A DNA stretch of 64,000 nt. It comes from Halobacillus salinus (GTDB taxonomy: Bacteria; Bacillota; Bacilli; Bacillales; Halobacillaceae). This document shows, piece by piece, positions 17,449 through 25,495 of the stretch. The translations under genes and the position numbers were made by a program. The stretch spans positions 299,415-363,414 of the forward strand of contig NZ_SRJC01000003.1 in NCBI RefSeq assembly GCF_004684905.1, in the 5' to 3' direction. The notes below the pieces were generated by a model. It did no database searches. It was not told where the DNA came from and saw only the letters and a list, made by a program, of their open reading frames with translations. The number at the start of each line of letters is the position of its first letter. Position 1 is the first letter of the stretch.

Positions 17449-18813
17449 CTACTCCAAGCTTTGACGATATTCTGACGCCGCTTTTTCCGCTTCTTCTGCA
17501 AACTCTTCAGCAGAAATGTTTCCGAGCATCAGCGATACAAGCGAGTTACTGATCGGTGTTTCGAGGCTCGCACTCATCGGGTGCGGCTTCTGATAGATCT
17601 GCACCTGTTCTGGATCGTTGATCATTTCATTCGCCTTCTTCAAGAACTCAGGCACTTCATCACTTGAAGCAAGGTCGACACCTTGTAAGTTCATGATTGC
17701 GCCAGTATGTTCAGAGAACGATTTCGCATATTCTTTCGTGAACACGAACTCGACAAAGGCTTTCGCCGCTTCCGGGTTCTCCGCTTTTTCAGCAATGGCA
17801 AGTGGTCTCAAGTCAGGAACGATCGCTCCAGGCTCGCCTTCATCCTGCATTGGAGACGGAATAAATCCGTACTCGAAGTCATCCGGCGTATCATTCGCCA
17901 TCTCATTCGGCAGCCAGAATCCGACTGGAATGAACGCATTGTCATGAAGCAGGAAGTTCATCTGAGACTGCGTATGGTTCAGCGCACCGAAACCATCGTC
18001 GATGTAGCCAGCTTTCTGCATCTCTTCGACTTTCTTCATGACGTTCATGACAGGCTCACTCGTCCATGCGCCCTCTTTTCCTTCGATAACGTCCGTCAGC
18101 AGCTCGTCGCCACCCGCGGCACCAAAGGCAGGGTACAACACACCACGCAAGAAGTAGTAAGGATACTGCCCCGTCGTGACGAACGGTGCGATGCCCTCGT
18201 CTTCTTTGATCTGTCCCATCGTATCCATGAAACTAGGAAAATCGGAAGGAACCGTCCAGTCATTTTCCTCGAACCAAGCATTGTCATACCACGTGCCCCA
18301 CGTGTCAAAAACGAGCGGCAAGCTGTAGATGCTGCCATCATATGTAGCAGGATCCACGATGAAGCTCTCTTCAAGCTTCGATCCGTCCTCCAGTTCAACC
18401 GATGACAGCCATTCCGTCATGTCCATCAGCTGACCGTCTTCCACCATCTGCGTTTCACTAGAACCGGCACCGTCGATGTAGACGACATCAGGCGGATCGT
18501 CCGATACCCAGCGCGAACGCATCTCTTCATTGATATTCGGTCCGGCGTGTTCCGTAATCGTGACATCCGGATACTCCTCTTGGAAGTCTCCAATCACTTC
18601 TTTCCACCAAGAATCCCCGTAGCCTCCAACGAAATATTGGATTTCAAGCTCTCCGGAAATCTCCCCGTCTTCGGCATTTTCATCCGTTGCCGGCTCTTCT
18701 CCCTCTGCATCCTCACCGCCATCATCCGAACTCGCACCCGGCGCACAGCCGACGAGCAGCCCGAAAACCATCAACACGACAAGCAAGAACCAAGACATAC
18801 CCTTTCGCATCAT
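17449..18813 (-). CDS. Extracellular solute-binding lipoprotein of the MurNAc-type ABC importer
   Basis: A 454-aa family 1 solute-binding protein. The signal peptide ends in a lipobox LVGC near residue 22, followed by a long acidic linker, as is common in halophile lipoproteins. The mature part has VVYIDGAGSSETQMVEDGQL and other features of sugar-binding proteins. I start at MMRKGMSWF, preceded by GGGGGAG, and not at upstream in-frame codons that would bury the signal peptide. It captures the sugar for the two permeases downstream. MurNAc as the ligand is inference. Confidence 0.88.
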   Translation of the reverse strand: MMRKGMSWFLLVVLMVFGLLVGCAPGASSDDGGEDAEGEEPATDENAEDGEISGELEIQYFVGGYGDSWWKEVIGDFQEEYPDVTITEHAGPNINEEMRSRWVSDDPPDVVYIDGAGSSETQMVEDGQLMDMTEWLSSVELEDGSKLEESFIVDPATYDGSIYSLPLVFDTWGTWYDNAWFEENDWTVPSDFPSFMDTMGQIKEDEGIAPFVTTGQYPYYFLRGVLYPAFGAAGGDELLTDVIEGKEGAWTSEPVMNVMKKVEEMQKAGYIDDGFGALNHTQSQMNFLLHDNAFIPVGFWLPNEMANDTPDDFEYGFIPSPMQDEGEPGAIVPDLRPLAIAEKAENPEAAKAFVEFVFTKEYAKSFSEHTGAIMNLQGVDLASSDEVPEFLKKANEMINDPEQVQIYQKPHPMSASLETPISNSLVSLMLGNISAEEFAEEAEKAASEYRQSLE

Positions 18814-18868
18814 CAAGGTGAACTCCCCCTTTTTTAATGGTGAAATATATTTGAAACCACTAAGGTAT

Positions 18869-19777
18869 TCAAATCGATCGACTTTCAATCGCACGTCTGA
18901 GCTGCCCATCGTGTTGTCGTAAACGCGCATTCGCTTCTTCCAGCGAAACAGACGACTCCAGCATCACAATCGCCGGCTTCACCTGATACTTCGCTTCATC
19001 CAACGCTTGCTCCGCTTCCTTATAACCCGCGTCCGTCACTTCCATCAAAATACGTTTCGCTCGCTCTCGTAATTTATAATTGCTAGCATGAACATCGACC
19101 ATCAGATTTTCATAAACTTTGCCGAGCTGGACCATGACCGTCGTACTGATCATATTGAGGATCATCTTGTGCGCGGTCGCAGCTTTCAACCTGGTCGAGC
19201 CCGTCAGCACCTCAGGTCCGACCAAAACCTCGATCGGCACATCAGCAAAAGCACTGATCTCAGAGGACGGATTGCAAGATAACGAAATGGTCTTCGCTCC
19301 TATTTTGCCTGCATACTTTAAAGCCCCGATCGGATACGGCGTCCGGCCGCTCGCCGTAATGCCAATGATCACGTCCGCTTCCGTGACCGCTTTTTGCTCA
19401 AGGTCATGAGCTCCCTCTTCCTCACTGTCTTCGGCATTCTCCCTAGCTTTCAAAAAAGCCCGATCGCCACCTGCCATGACAGCCTGCACCATGTCAGGCG
19501 GCACCATGAACGTCGGCGGGCATTCCGACGCATCGATCACGCCAAGCCTGCCACTCGTGCCGGCGCCGACATAAAAGAGTCTGCCACCCTTTTTCACCGC
19601 TTCGGTAATGATATTGACCGTCTCCTCAACCTGCGGAATCACTTCCGACACCGCATCAAGGACGTGCCGATCCTCTTGATTCATCACCTGCAACATCTCG
19701 CCCACCGTCATCTGATCCAAATTCTGCGTCCTCGGGTTCCGTTTTTCTGTCGTCAATGAAGCGAGTGAATCAGTCAT
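18869..19777 (-). CDS. murQ: N-acetylmuramic acid 6-phosphate etherase
   Basis: A 302-aa SIS-domain protein with the signature VGAGTSGRLGVIDASECPPTF near residue 60, GITASGRTPY near 130 and the conserved tail ending in the LRRAIESRSI region. MurQ cleaves the lactyl ether of MurNAc 6-phosphate, giving GlcNAc 6-phosphate and D-lactate in the cytoplasm. The N-terminus MTDSLASLTTEKRNP aligns with characterised MurQ proteins, so I use the ATG preceded by GGTGGTGGAG and not the GTG pair upstream. It overlaps the kinase gene end by 8 nt. Its D-lactate product explains the GlcD/GlcF pair downstream. Confidence 0.95.
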   Translation of the reverse strand: MTDSLASLTTEKRNPRTQNLDQMTVGEMLQVMNQEDRHVLDAVSEVIPQVEETVNIITEAVKKGGRLFYVGAGTSGRLGVIDASECPPTFMVPPDMVQAVMAGGDRAFLKARENAEDSEEEGAHDLEQKAVTEADVIIGITASGRTPYPIGALKYAGKIGAKTISLSCNPSSEISAFADVPIEVLVGPEVLTGSTRLKAATAHKMILNMISTTVMVQLGKVYENLMVDVHASNYKLRERAKRILMEVTDAGYKEAEQALDEAKYQVKPAIVMLESSVSLEEANARLRQHDGQLRRAIESRSI

Positions 19778-20753
19778 GGACTCCACCACCTTCCCTTACG
19801 TTCTCTGCCTTCTTCCCAAGCATGACCGCCCCGAACTCTGGAGGCGCATGCGGCTCTTGGAAAACGCCTAACTTCCTATCTAGTAACCTGTTTTGAAATG
19901 CCCGCTTCAATGTGGGAGAAAAAGTGAACATCGACCCTGCCACCGTTATCGGCGTTCTCTCGTTAAAATAAGGCGACTGCTTTGCTAGACTCGCAACGTG
20001 CAAGACTAGTTCATCCGCTGCTTCTTCTATTAAGCGGGTCGCGACTTCATCCCCTTTTTCACAAGCCTTGATGACAAGGGAGGCGAGCTGCGCCACTTCC
20101 TGCTTCTCGCGCGGCTTCTCGTACATGTACTGGATCAAATCTTGTTCGTGCTCTAAGTTCAACGCTTGCAGCACGAGTTCGCTGAGCATCGTTCGAGGAC
20201 CACGCCCATCATGCGCCTTCACCACACTAGATAACGCTTTCAAAGAAAGATAGTATGCTCCACCTTCATCTCCAAGCAGATGTCCCCAACCACCGCAGCG
20301 ATAAAATCCACTTACTTCATCACGAGCCACAGCATTCGATCCCGTCCCCGCAATCACCAACATCCCACTCCGCACTTCCGGTGCCAACGCTCCCTCTAAC
20401 GCAATTTCACTATCCGATCCTATGTAGTATTCAGTATTTTCTGATAAATTAAGTGAAAAAAAGAGAGCATCGAGCGCTTCTTCCATACGTTTGATGTCTT
20501 TCGCACGACCGAGACCTGCAAGGCCGATACCGATCGAGGCGATTTGTTCCGGGGATATGTTGTACCGGGTGCACCCTTCCAGTACCAGCCCCTTAATCCG
20601 TCTCGCCGCTTCCTCAAAGCCGACGATATGAGGATTCGATCCTGCTCCGGTGATACTCAAAGGTTGCTCGGGCATTTCGGTTCTTGAGGATTCAAGGAAT
20701 AAACACTTCGTCTTCGTTCCACCTCCGTCGATACCGACTCGAAACTCTTTCAA
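19770..20753 (-). CDS. murK: BadF/BcrA-type ATPase, N-acetylmuramic acid/N-acetylglucosamine kinase (MurK-like)
   Basis: A 327-aa sugar kinase of the BadF/BadG/BcrA ATPase fold. It has the phosphate-1 motif RVGIDGGGTKTK at the N-terminus, LVIAGTGSNAVA near residue 110 and GGWGHLLGDEGGAYY near 140. Family members such as Clostridium MurK phosphorylate MurNAc and GlcNAc at O-6. As first gene of the operon it prepares imported MurNAc for MurQ. The TTG start follows GGAGGGGATCAC; upstream in-frame codons have no ribosome binding site. A consensus-like promoter lies just upstream. Confidence 0.85.
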   Translation of the reverse strand: MKEFRVGIDGGGTKTKCLFLESSRTEMPEQPLSITGAGSNPHIVGFEEAARRIKGLVLEGCTRYNISPEQIASIGIGLAGLGRAKDIKRMEEALDALFFSLNLSENTEYYIGSDSEIALEGALAPEVRSGMLVIAGTGSNAVARDEVSGFYRCGGWGHLLGDEGGAYYLSLKALSSVVKAHDGRGPRTMLSELVLQALNLEHEQDLIQYMYEKPREKQEVAQLASLVIKACEKGDEVATRLIEEAADELVLHVASLAKQSPYFNERTPITVAGSMFTFSPTLKRAFQNRLLDRKLGVFQEPHAPPEFGAVMLGKKAENVREGGGVHD

Positions 20754-20775
20754 GTGATCCCCTCCATTTGACTTT

Positions 20776-20804
20776 ATTCTACGGGTGTTGAAATTATATG
20801 TCAA
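20776..20804 (-). promoter_or_regulatory. Sigma-A promoter of the MurNAc/lactate operon
   Basis: The minus strand reads TTGACA, a 17-nt spacer, then TAGAAT, about 20 nt upstream of the kinase start codon. It is the best -35/-10 pair in this gap and would drive all eight genes down to glcF. Confidence 0.75.
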
Positions 20805-20853
20805 TATATTTTGAATTATTCTGTAATTTTGTTTCAGAGTTTGGAGTTGGGCA

Positions 20854-20911
20854 TTTGAGTTGGGGACGGTTCTCGTGTTTGTGCAAACACGAGAACCGTC
20901 CCCAACTCAAA
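20854..20911. repeat. REP-like palindrome, full copy, perfect 28-bp arms
   Basis: Two perfect 28-bp arms containing GGGGACGGTTCTCGTGTTTG are separated by two bases. It lies between the MurNAc operon promoter and the antitoxin terminator. This is the most perfect copy of the window-wide family; no T-run follows on either side. Confidence 0.95.
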
Positions 20912-20926
20912 AATCTCCACAAAAAA

Positions 20927-20954
20927 GTTCGAACCTCATATGTAAGGTTCGAAC
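20927..20954 (-). terminator. Terminator of the toxin/antitoxin operon
   Basis: GTTCGAACCT / AGGTTCGAAC with an 8-nt loop, followed on the minus strand by six T. Confidence 0.9.
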
Positions 20955-20967
20955 TAAATTATGTTCT

Positions 20968-21261
20968 TCACGCTTTTGAATACTCATCTTCTTGAGTGCC
21001 CTCCGTGCCATCAATGACAAAAGGAATCCCAAGTACTCTAGAAAGCTTATAAAGTGTTTCTGTTCTAGGACTAGTTAAGCCAGCTTCAATTCTGCCAATA
21101 GTCGATTTAGGAATGCCTGCTTTATCAGCAAGCTCTTGTTGAGAGTAACCTATTTTTTTTCGATGTTTTTTAATCTGTGCAGCAACGCGACCCTCCCACT
21201 GAAGATTCTCGACGTGATCCTTTCCAGTCAAGTCCGCATACTTTCTAATATAATCACTCAT
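20968..21261 (-). CDS. XRE-family HTH protein, probable HigA-type antitoxin
   Basis: A 97-aa protein with a central XRE helix-turn-helix (YSQQELADKAGIPKSTIGRI, residues about 45-65). It follows a RelE/HigB-like gene, the toxin-first order typical of HigBA. It would bind and neutralise the toxin and repress the operon. An in-frame ATG overlapping the toxin stop (ATGA, 21279) is possible, but the ATG at 21261 has the much stronger GGAGGTG seven bases upstream, so I chose it. Confidence 0.85.
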   Translation of the reverse strand: MSDYIRKYADLTGKDHVENLQWEGRVAAQIKKHRKKIGYSQQELADKAGIPKSTIGRIEAGLTSPRTETLYKLSRVLGIPFVIDGTEGTQEDEYSKA

Positions 21262-21275
21262 TTTGAACACCTCCA

Positions 21276-21719
21276 TCATCCATATAGGTTAGGATCACCT
21301 ATACAGTACTCTTCATAAATAGACTCTGCCGGCACTATGTCCTCCCGCTTAACTGAACCATTATATTGTTTATCAAAGTAGAATAGCAAAATAACTTTGG
21401 AATAGTTGTGGATTGCATAGAGTATTCGGTGATCGCCAGTTTTTCTTCCCTTTATACCCCATCGATAAAAATTAGAGAAAACAGTATTGGCATTTAGATG
21501 CTTAATGGATGGAGGTACCTCTCCACCAACTTCTTCTACTCCTTCATCATCAGGATAAGGGTCATATTGAATAATAGTTAATTGACGAGTATATCTATCA
21601 GCTAATTGTCGCCAAATCCCCATTTTCCCTATTCTAACCTCTTGTTCAGCTTTATATAATATTAGGCCTTCAAAATCCTCCACATTTCCTCTATAAACGA
21701 TTTCAAAAGGTATATCCAC
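21276..21719 (-). CDS. RelE/HigB-like toxin of a type II toxin/antitoxin pair
   Basis: A 147-aa protein whose C-terminal half carries a RelE/ParE-like core: FYRWGIKGRKTGDHRILYAI followed by KVILLFYFDK. Such toxins are ribosome-dependent mRNA endonucleases. It starts with GTG behind GGGAGTAGGG and is followed immediately by the XRE gene. The N-terminal 60 residues are longer than in minimal RelE proteins. The catalytic identity is inferred from fold-like motifs and gene order. Confidence 0.72.
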   Translation of the reverse strand: MDIPFEIVYRGNVEDFEGLILYKAEQEVRIGKMGIWRQLADRYTRQLTIIQYDPYPDDEGVEEVGGEVPPSIKHLNANTVFSNFYRWGIKGRKTGDHRILYAIHNYSKVILLFYFDKQYNGSVKREDIVPAESIYEEYCIGDPNLYG

Positions 21720-21980
21720 TAAGAAACCCTACTCCCTTTATTAAAATGATAGCATATAAGCCACTAAATTTGAATGAACCGTTTCTCCTCCAACCTTAGA
21801 AATAGCCTTTTTCGAACGCTTATTTCCTAATTCATCTTTAGAATACAGTAAATGGTTATAAGGGTCTAACAACTAAAAACAGCTTTATATACTGGAATTG
21901 ACTCTAGATTCTATTTTTTCTCTTATAGAAGATTCAAATTTCTAACCGCTTTCTCTTCAATAATATAAAAACAGGTAAAA
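21720..21980. other. AT-rich intergenic region with the toxin promoter
   Basis: No gene seen. Just upstream of the toxin start the minus strand has a TATGCTATCAT-type -10 region. The rest shows no clear structure until the repeat at 21981. Confidence 0.5.
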
Positions 21981-22024
21981 ATGGGGACGGTTCTGCTGTT
22001 TAATTAAACAGCAGAACCGTCCCC
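21981..22024 (-). repeat. REP-like palindrome, full 44-bp copy, also a terminator
   Basis: A perfect 44-bp palindrome: TGGGGACGGTTCTGCTGTTT, AATT, then the complement. It begins 9 nt after the stop of the CorC-type gene and runs into ATTTTT on the minus strand, so it has the form of an intrinsic terminator. Confidence 0.95.
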
Positions 22025-22033
22025 AACAAAAAT

Positions 22034-23254
22034 CTATTTCACAATCTGCACTTTTCGAATCGTACGATCTTCCACTTTCAGCACTTTGAACGTAAGGTTA
22101 TTCCGCTCTAAGATCTGTCCTACTTCCGGAAAGTAATTCAACTCACTCAAAATATACCCAGCCAGAACGTCCTCATCCTCCGGAATCTCTGTATCGAAAA
22201 TCGAGTTCAGGCGACGAAGCGGAATTTTACCGTCACAGATGATTTCAGTATCCGTGACCTTCTCGACAAGCGAATCCGTTTCGAGGTCAGTTTCATCGGA
22301 AATCTCAAGTCCGAGCATCGCTTCAATGATATCTTCGTGCGTCAAGATCCCTTCCGTTCCGCCATACTCATCCAGCACAATCGCCAGATGCTTTTTCTCA
22401 GAAGTCATCTTCCGGAACACTCGCTCGATCTGATGGAATTCATACACAATCATGGGATCTGTGTCACAGAATTCCATCAATGGCTTATCCTGCTCCGTCG
22501 ACCAGGCAATCAAATACTTCGAGTGCAGCACCCCGACGATGTCGTCGATGTCGTCATGATACACCGGGTACCTCGTAAACGGGTTCTGAAGCGCGACTTC
22601 CCGCACATCTTCGTAAACTGCATCACTCGGCAACGCTACCAAATCCACGCGCGGTGTCTTCAACACGTCTTTTACATTCAAATTATAAAAATCGAGCACA
22701 CCTTTGATTCGGTCCGACTCCACTGGGTGGAACGTCCCTTCAGAATCCGCGATATCGACCATCAACCTGAGTTCCTCTTTCGAAACCGAGGCTTCCTGCA
22801 CCTGCCCCTTCGAGAGCGCCTTGGTGATTGCATCGGTCATCTTGTTTAACGCGACCGTAATCGGCTTGAACAAAACGACAAAGAAGCGAATCACAGGTGA
22901 TACCGCAAGCGCAATTCGGTCCGGGAAAGTTGCCGCGACCGACTTCGGAATGACCTCGGAGAAAATGATGATCGTGACCGTCAGAATAGCCGAAGCAAGC
23001 CCTACGCTAAAGTCATACTGGATCGCAAGCGTCGTGACTAGCGTCGGTAGCAGGATGTTCGCAATATTATTTCCTATCAAAATCGTCGTAATGAACTGAC
23101 TCGGCTTCGAAACCAAATTCAACAGCTTCTCTGCCTTTTTATCATGATTATTCGCCTTTGACTGAAGCTTCATCCTGTTCGTCGCCGTCAAAGCCGTTTC
23201 ACTTCCTGAGAAAAATAGAGATACAAATAACAATAAGATGATCGCAATGATCAA
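22034..23254 (-). CDS. CNNM/CorC-HlyC family membrane protein with CBS pair (MpfA/YhdP-like)
   Basis: A 406-aa protein. The N-terminal DUF21/CNNM domain (about four hydrophobic segments, FFSGSETALTATNRMKL) is followed by two CBS domains (about 200-325, TRYPVYHDDIDDIVGVLH, VLDEYGGTEGILTHEDI) and a C-terminal CorC_HlyC domain. Bacillus members such as MpfA are implicated in Mg2+ efflux. The annotation hemolysin is historical. It starts with TTG behind AAGGGGG. It appears monocistronic, with a REP-type terminator. Confidence 0.9.
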   Translation of the reverse strand: MIIAIILLLFVSLFFSGSETALTATNRMKLQSKANNHDKKAEKLLNLVSKPSQFITTILIGNNIANILLPTLVTTLAIQYDFSVGLASAILTVTIIIFSEVIPKSVAATFPDRIALAVSPVIRFFVVLFKPITVALNKMTDAITKALSKGQVQEASVSKEELRLMVDIADSEGTFHPVESDRIKGVLDFYNLNVKDVLKTPRVDLVALPSDAVYEDVREVALQNPFTRYPVYHDDIDDIVGVLHSKYLIAWSTEQDKPLMEFCDTDPMIVYEFHQIERVFRKMTSEKKHLAIVLDEYGGTEGILTHEDIIEAMLGLEISDETDLETDSLVEKVTDTEIICDGKIPLRRLNSIFDTEIPEDEDVLAGYILSELNYFPEVGQILERNNLTFKVLKVEDRTIRKVQIVK

Positions 23255-23346
23255 AACAAATTTCCCCCTTATGTATTAACAGACCTTCTCCCTTTCAAAA
23301 AAGGACAGAATCACAACCATTATACCTGTTTCGTTTAGGGGTTTCC

Positions 23347-23665
23347 ATTGGGGACGGTTCTCGTGTTTGGTGGATGTGTTCTTCATAACGTGAGAACCGT
23401 CCCCAATCTAATTCTGCCCAACCTCTAACCCCCCTTCCAAACCAAGTCCACCTATCACTCCTAACGCGAGAACCGTCCCCAACCTAAATCCGCCCTACCT
23501 CCACCACCCTTCCAAACCAAGTTCACCTGTCACTCCTAACACGAGAACCGTCCCCAACCTAAATCCCCAACCTAAATTTAGCGCCACACCCCCAACACAT
23601 TCGCCCAACCTCAACCCTTATTCCAAATCAAGCCCCCGCACCCAAACACCAGAACCGTCCCCAAA
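23347..23665. repeat. REP-like cluster: one full copy and three half copies, partly a 75-bp tandem array
   Basis: A full element spans 23347-23407 with an imperfect loop. Half elements follow at 23463-23483, 23538-23558 and 23644-23665. GAGAACCGTCCCC recurs at 23392, 23468 and 23543, a 75-76 bp period, and the sequence between (CCTTCCAAACCAAGT, CACTCCTAAC) is also repeated, so the array grew by duplication of repeat plus spacer. The whole 620-bp gap between the CorC-type and TAXI genes holds no gene. Confidence 0.9.
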
Positions 23666-23823
23666 TCAAAAGCCCACCCTCCAAAACCCTACACAAATCC
23701 ACCAATCCATCCTCTCCCCCTTCCCAATTTTGCTTTTATAGTTTAAAATATTAAATGTTATAATTTTTGGAAATCCATTGGTTTCATACTGTTTGGAATC
23801 ATATGTCGCTGAAACAGATATAG

Positions 23824-23837
23824 TGTAAGCGGTTCCA
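23824..23837 (+). promoter_or_regulatory. cre-like site upstream of the TAXI-TRAP operon
   Basis: TGTAAGCGGTTCCA differs from the CcpA cre consensus at one position and lies 40 nt before the start codon, suggesting carbon catabolite control of the transporter. Confidence 0.5.
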
Positions 23838-23876
23838 ATCAGTTGATTCATACAATTATTCAAGGAGGGACTTCTT

Positions 23877-24890
23877 ATGATGAAGAAAAGTTTTTGGTCC
23901 GTGCTGGCTCTTGGGTTCTTAGCATTGGTCCTAGCTGCCTGTGGCGGTGGAACAGCCGACTCAGATGAAGGCGGAGACAGCGCTTCTGGCGGAGAAGGCG
24001 ACAGTGGCGAAACACAATTTGTCAACATTTTGACTGGTGGACCACAGGGTACATATTACCCTCTTGGTGGAGCTTTCGCGACGATCATCAACAACAACGT
24101 AGATGGTGTCGAAGCAAACGCAACTTCAACAGGTGCTTCTGTTGAAAACATGAAATCACTACGCGATGGCGACGGGGAACTAGCTTTCGTCCAAACTGAC
24201 ATTGCTTCTTATGCTGCAGAAGGAAAGCTTATGTTCGAAGGGGATCAAATCGATAATGTACAAGCTGTCGGTACCCTTTACCCTGAAACAATCCAAATCG
24301 TAACAACGAAAGATTCCGGTATTGAAACAGTAGCGGATCTTGAAGGAAAAGTTGTATCTGTCGGAGCTCCTGGTTCTGGTACGTATGCTAACGCTGAGAA
24401 TATCCTTAGCATCCACGACCTTTCTATCGATGAAGACATCGAAGCTCGTAACCTTGCTTTCGGTGACTCTACTTCTGGTATCCAAGACGGAACGATCGAC
24501 GCGGCGTTCATCACATCTGGTACACCAACAGGTGCGGTAGAAAGCCTTGCAGCTACGGCTGACGTCAACATCGTTAAGTTCGAAGAGTCTAAGATCCAAG
24601 CATTGATCGATGAGTTCGGTTACTATGCAGAGGATGAAATCGCTGAAGGAACGTACGGTCTTGAAGAACCAGTCAAGACAGTCGCTGTTCAAGCGATGCT
24701 TGTAGCAAACAGTGACTTGAGCGAAGATCTTGTTTATAACATGACGAAAGCGATCTTCGAAAACACAGATCAAGTTCAGCACAGCAAAGGTGAATTGATC
24801 ACTGCTGAGTCTGCGCTTGATGGTGTCGGGATTGAACTTCACCCTGGTGCGAAAAAGTACTTTGATGAAGCTGGTGTAAGTGCTGAGTAA
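23877..24890 (+). CDS. TAXI-family TRAP transporter solute-binding lipoprotein
   Basis: A 337-aa protein with a signal peptide ending in lipobox LAAC near residue 22 and an acidic Gly/Ser-rich linker. The mature domain shows the TAXI pattern NILTGGPQGTYYPLGGAFATI, and near the end TYGLEEPVKTVAVQAMLV. It binds the solute for the fused TRAP permease downstream; TAXI proteins are associated with dicarboxylates and glutamate, but the ligand here is unknown. The ribosome binding site is AAGGAGG. A hairpin after the stop may reduce expression of the following membrane genes relative to the binding protein. Confidence 0.92.
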   Translation: MMKKSFWSVLALGFLALVLAACGGGTADSDEGGDSASGGEGDSGETQFVNILTGGPQGTYYPLGGAFATIINNNVDGVEANATSTGASVENMKSLRDGDGELAFVQTDIASYAAEGKLMFEGDQIDNVQAVGTLYPETIQIVTTKDSGIETVADLEGKVVSVGAPGSGTYANAENILSIHDLSIDEDIEARNLAFGDSTSGIQDGTIDAAFITSGTPTGAVESLAATADVNIVKFEESKIQALIDEFGYYAEDEIAEGTYGLEEPVKTVAVQAMLVANSDLSEDLVYNMTKAIFENTDQVQHSKGELITAESALDGVGIELHPGAKKYFDEAGVSAE

Positions 24891-24911
24891 TTTCAGACCT
24901 TACGCTTATCT

Positions 24912-24938
24912 GGGACTGCCCTTCCTGAGGACAGTCCC
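24912..24938 (+). terminator. Intra-operon hairpin (attenuator) after the TAXI gene
   Basis: GGGACTG / CAGTCCC with additional pairing inside, followed by TTCTCCTTTCC. The T-run is interrupted, so partial read-through into the permease genes is likely. Confidence 0.6.
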
Positions 24939-24976
24939 TTCTCCTTTCCAATAATAGAAAAAAGGAGACTTTTTTT

Positions 24977-25495
24977 ATGAAAAGTAAGTGGATTTGGACA
25001 TCTATTGTCCTATGTATTGCCGTCCTTCTGTCGGCAACAGCCTGGCTTTTTCTAGGCGAGCGTTATGTCGTCGCTTTTCAAATGATGCCGGAAAAAGAAA
25101 CGAATGCGTATTTACCTGTATCGGAAAGTGATCATTTCCAGTTGAAGTTCACCCACTCGGTGCACTTGTCCGATGTTTTTGAAGAATATGCCGTCCAAGA
25201 CACCAAACTGAAACCGGTCCAGCTCATCTATGAGGACACGGCCATCGGAATGCCTTCCAATGCAGGTGAAGGAGAAACATTCGAAATGCGGGACGGTAAA
25301 TACTACATCACGAATCTTCAGGGCGATTATGAATCGATCGATGTGATGCTAGGCCAAGTCAGAGCCAACCACACTATCATCTATCATGATCACACCTATC
25401 CACTCAAGGATTACTTAGAGGCAGGTTCGTGGGTCAAAATTAAACCATTACACATCTCTAATTGGCAATGGTTGAAAGGAGTGAAGCTCTTATGA
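24977..25495 (+). CDS. DUF1850 domain protein, TRAP-associated
   Basis: A 172-aa protein with one N-terminal hydrophobic anchor and an extracytoplasmic domain containing FTHSVHLSDVFEEY, typical of DUF1850. Such genes occur regularly between TAXI binding proteins and fused TRAP permeases. Their role is not established; an accessory part in solute delivery or assembly is inferred. The stop overlaps the permease start (ATGA). Confidence 0.85.
   Translation: MKSKWIWTSIVLCIAVLLSATAWLFLGERYVVAFQMMPEKETNAYLPVSESDHFQLKFTHSVHLSDVFEEYAVQDTKLKPVQLIYEDTAIGMPSNAGEGETFEMRDGKYYITNLQGDYESIDVMLGQVRANHTIIYHDHTYPLKDYLEAGSWVKIKPLHISNWQWLKGVKLL

Noticed and set aside
17707..18405. A 232-codon frame opposite the solute-binding protein gene
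   Set aside because: Arg/His-rich shadow of a real gene, no ribosome binding site and no family features.
20820..20855. RpiR operator upstream of the MurNAc operon
   Set aside because: Several A/T-rich near-symmetric stretches are present but none is a convincing inverted repeat.
23347..23665. CRISPR array, because of regular 75-bp spacing
   Set aside because: Spacers are similar to one another, the repeat is the scattered palindrome family, and there are no cas genes.
24180..24842. A 220-codon open frame antisense to the TAXI gene
   Set aside because: Complete overlap with a strong lipoprotein gene, Cys/Arg-rich shadow composition and no ribosome binding site.
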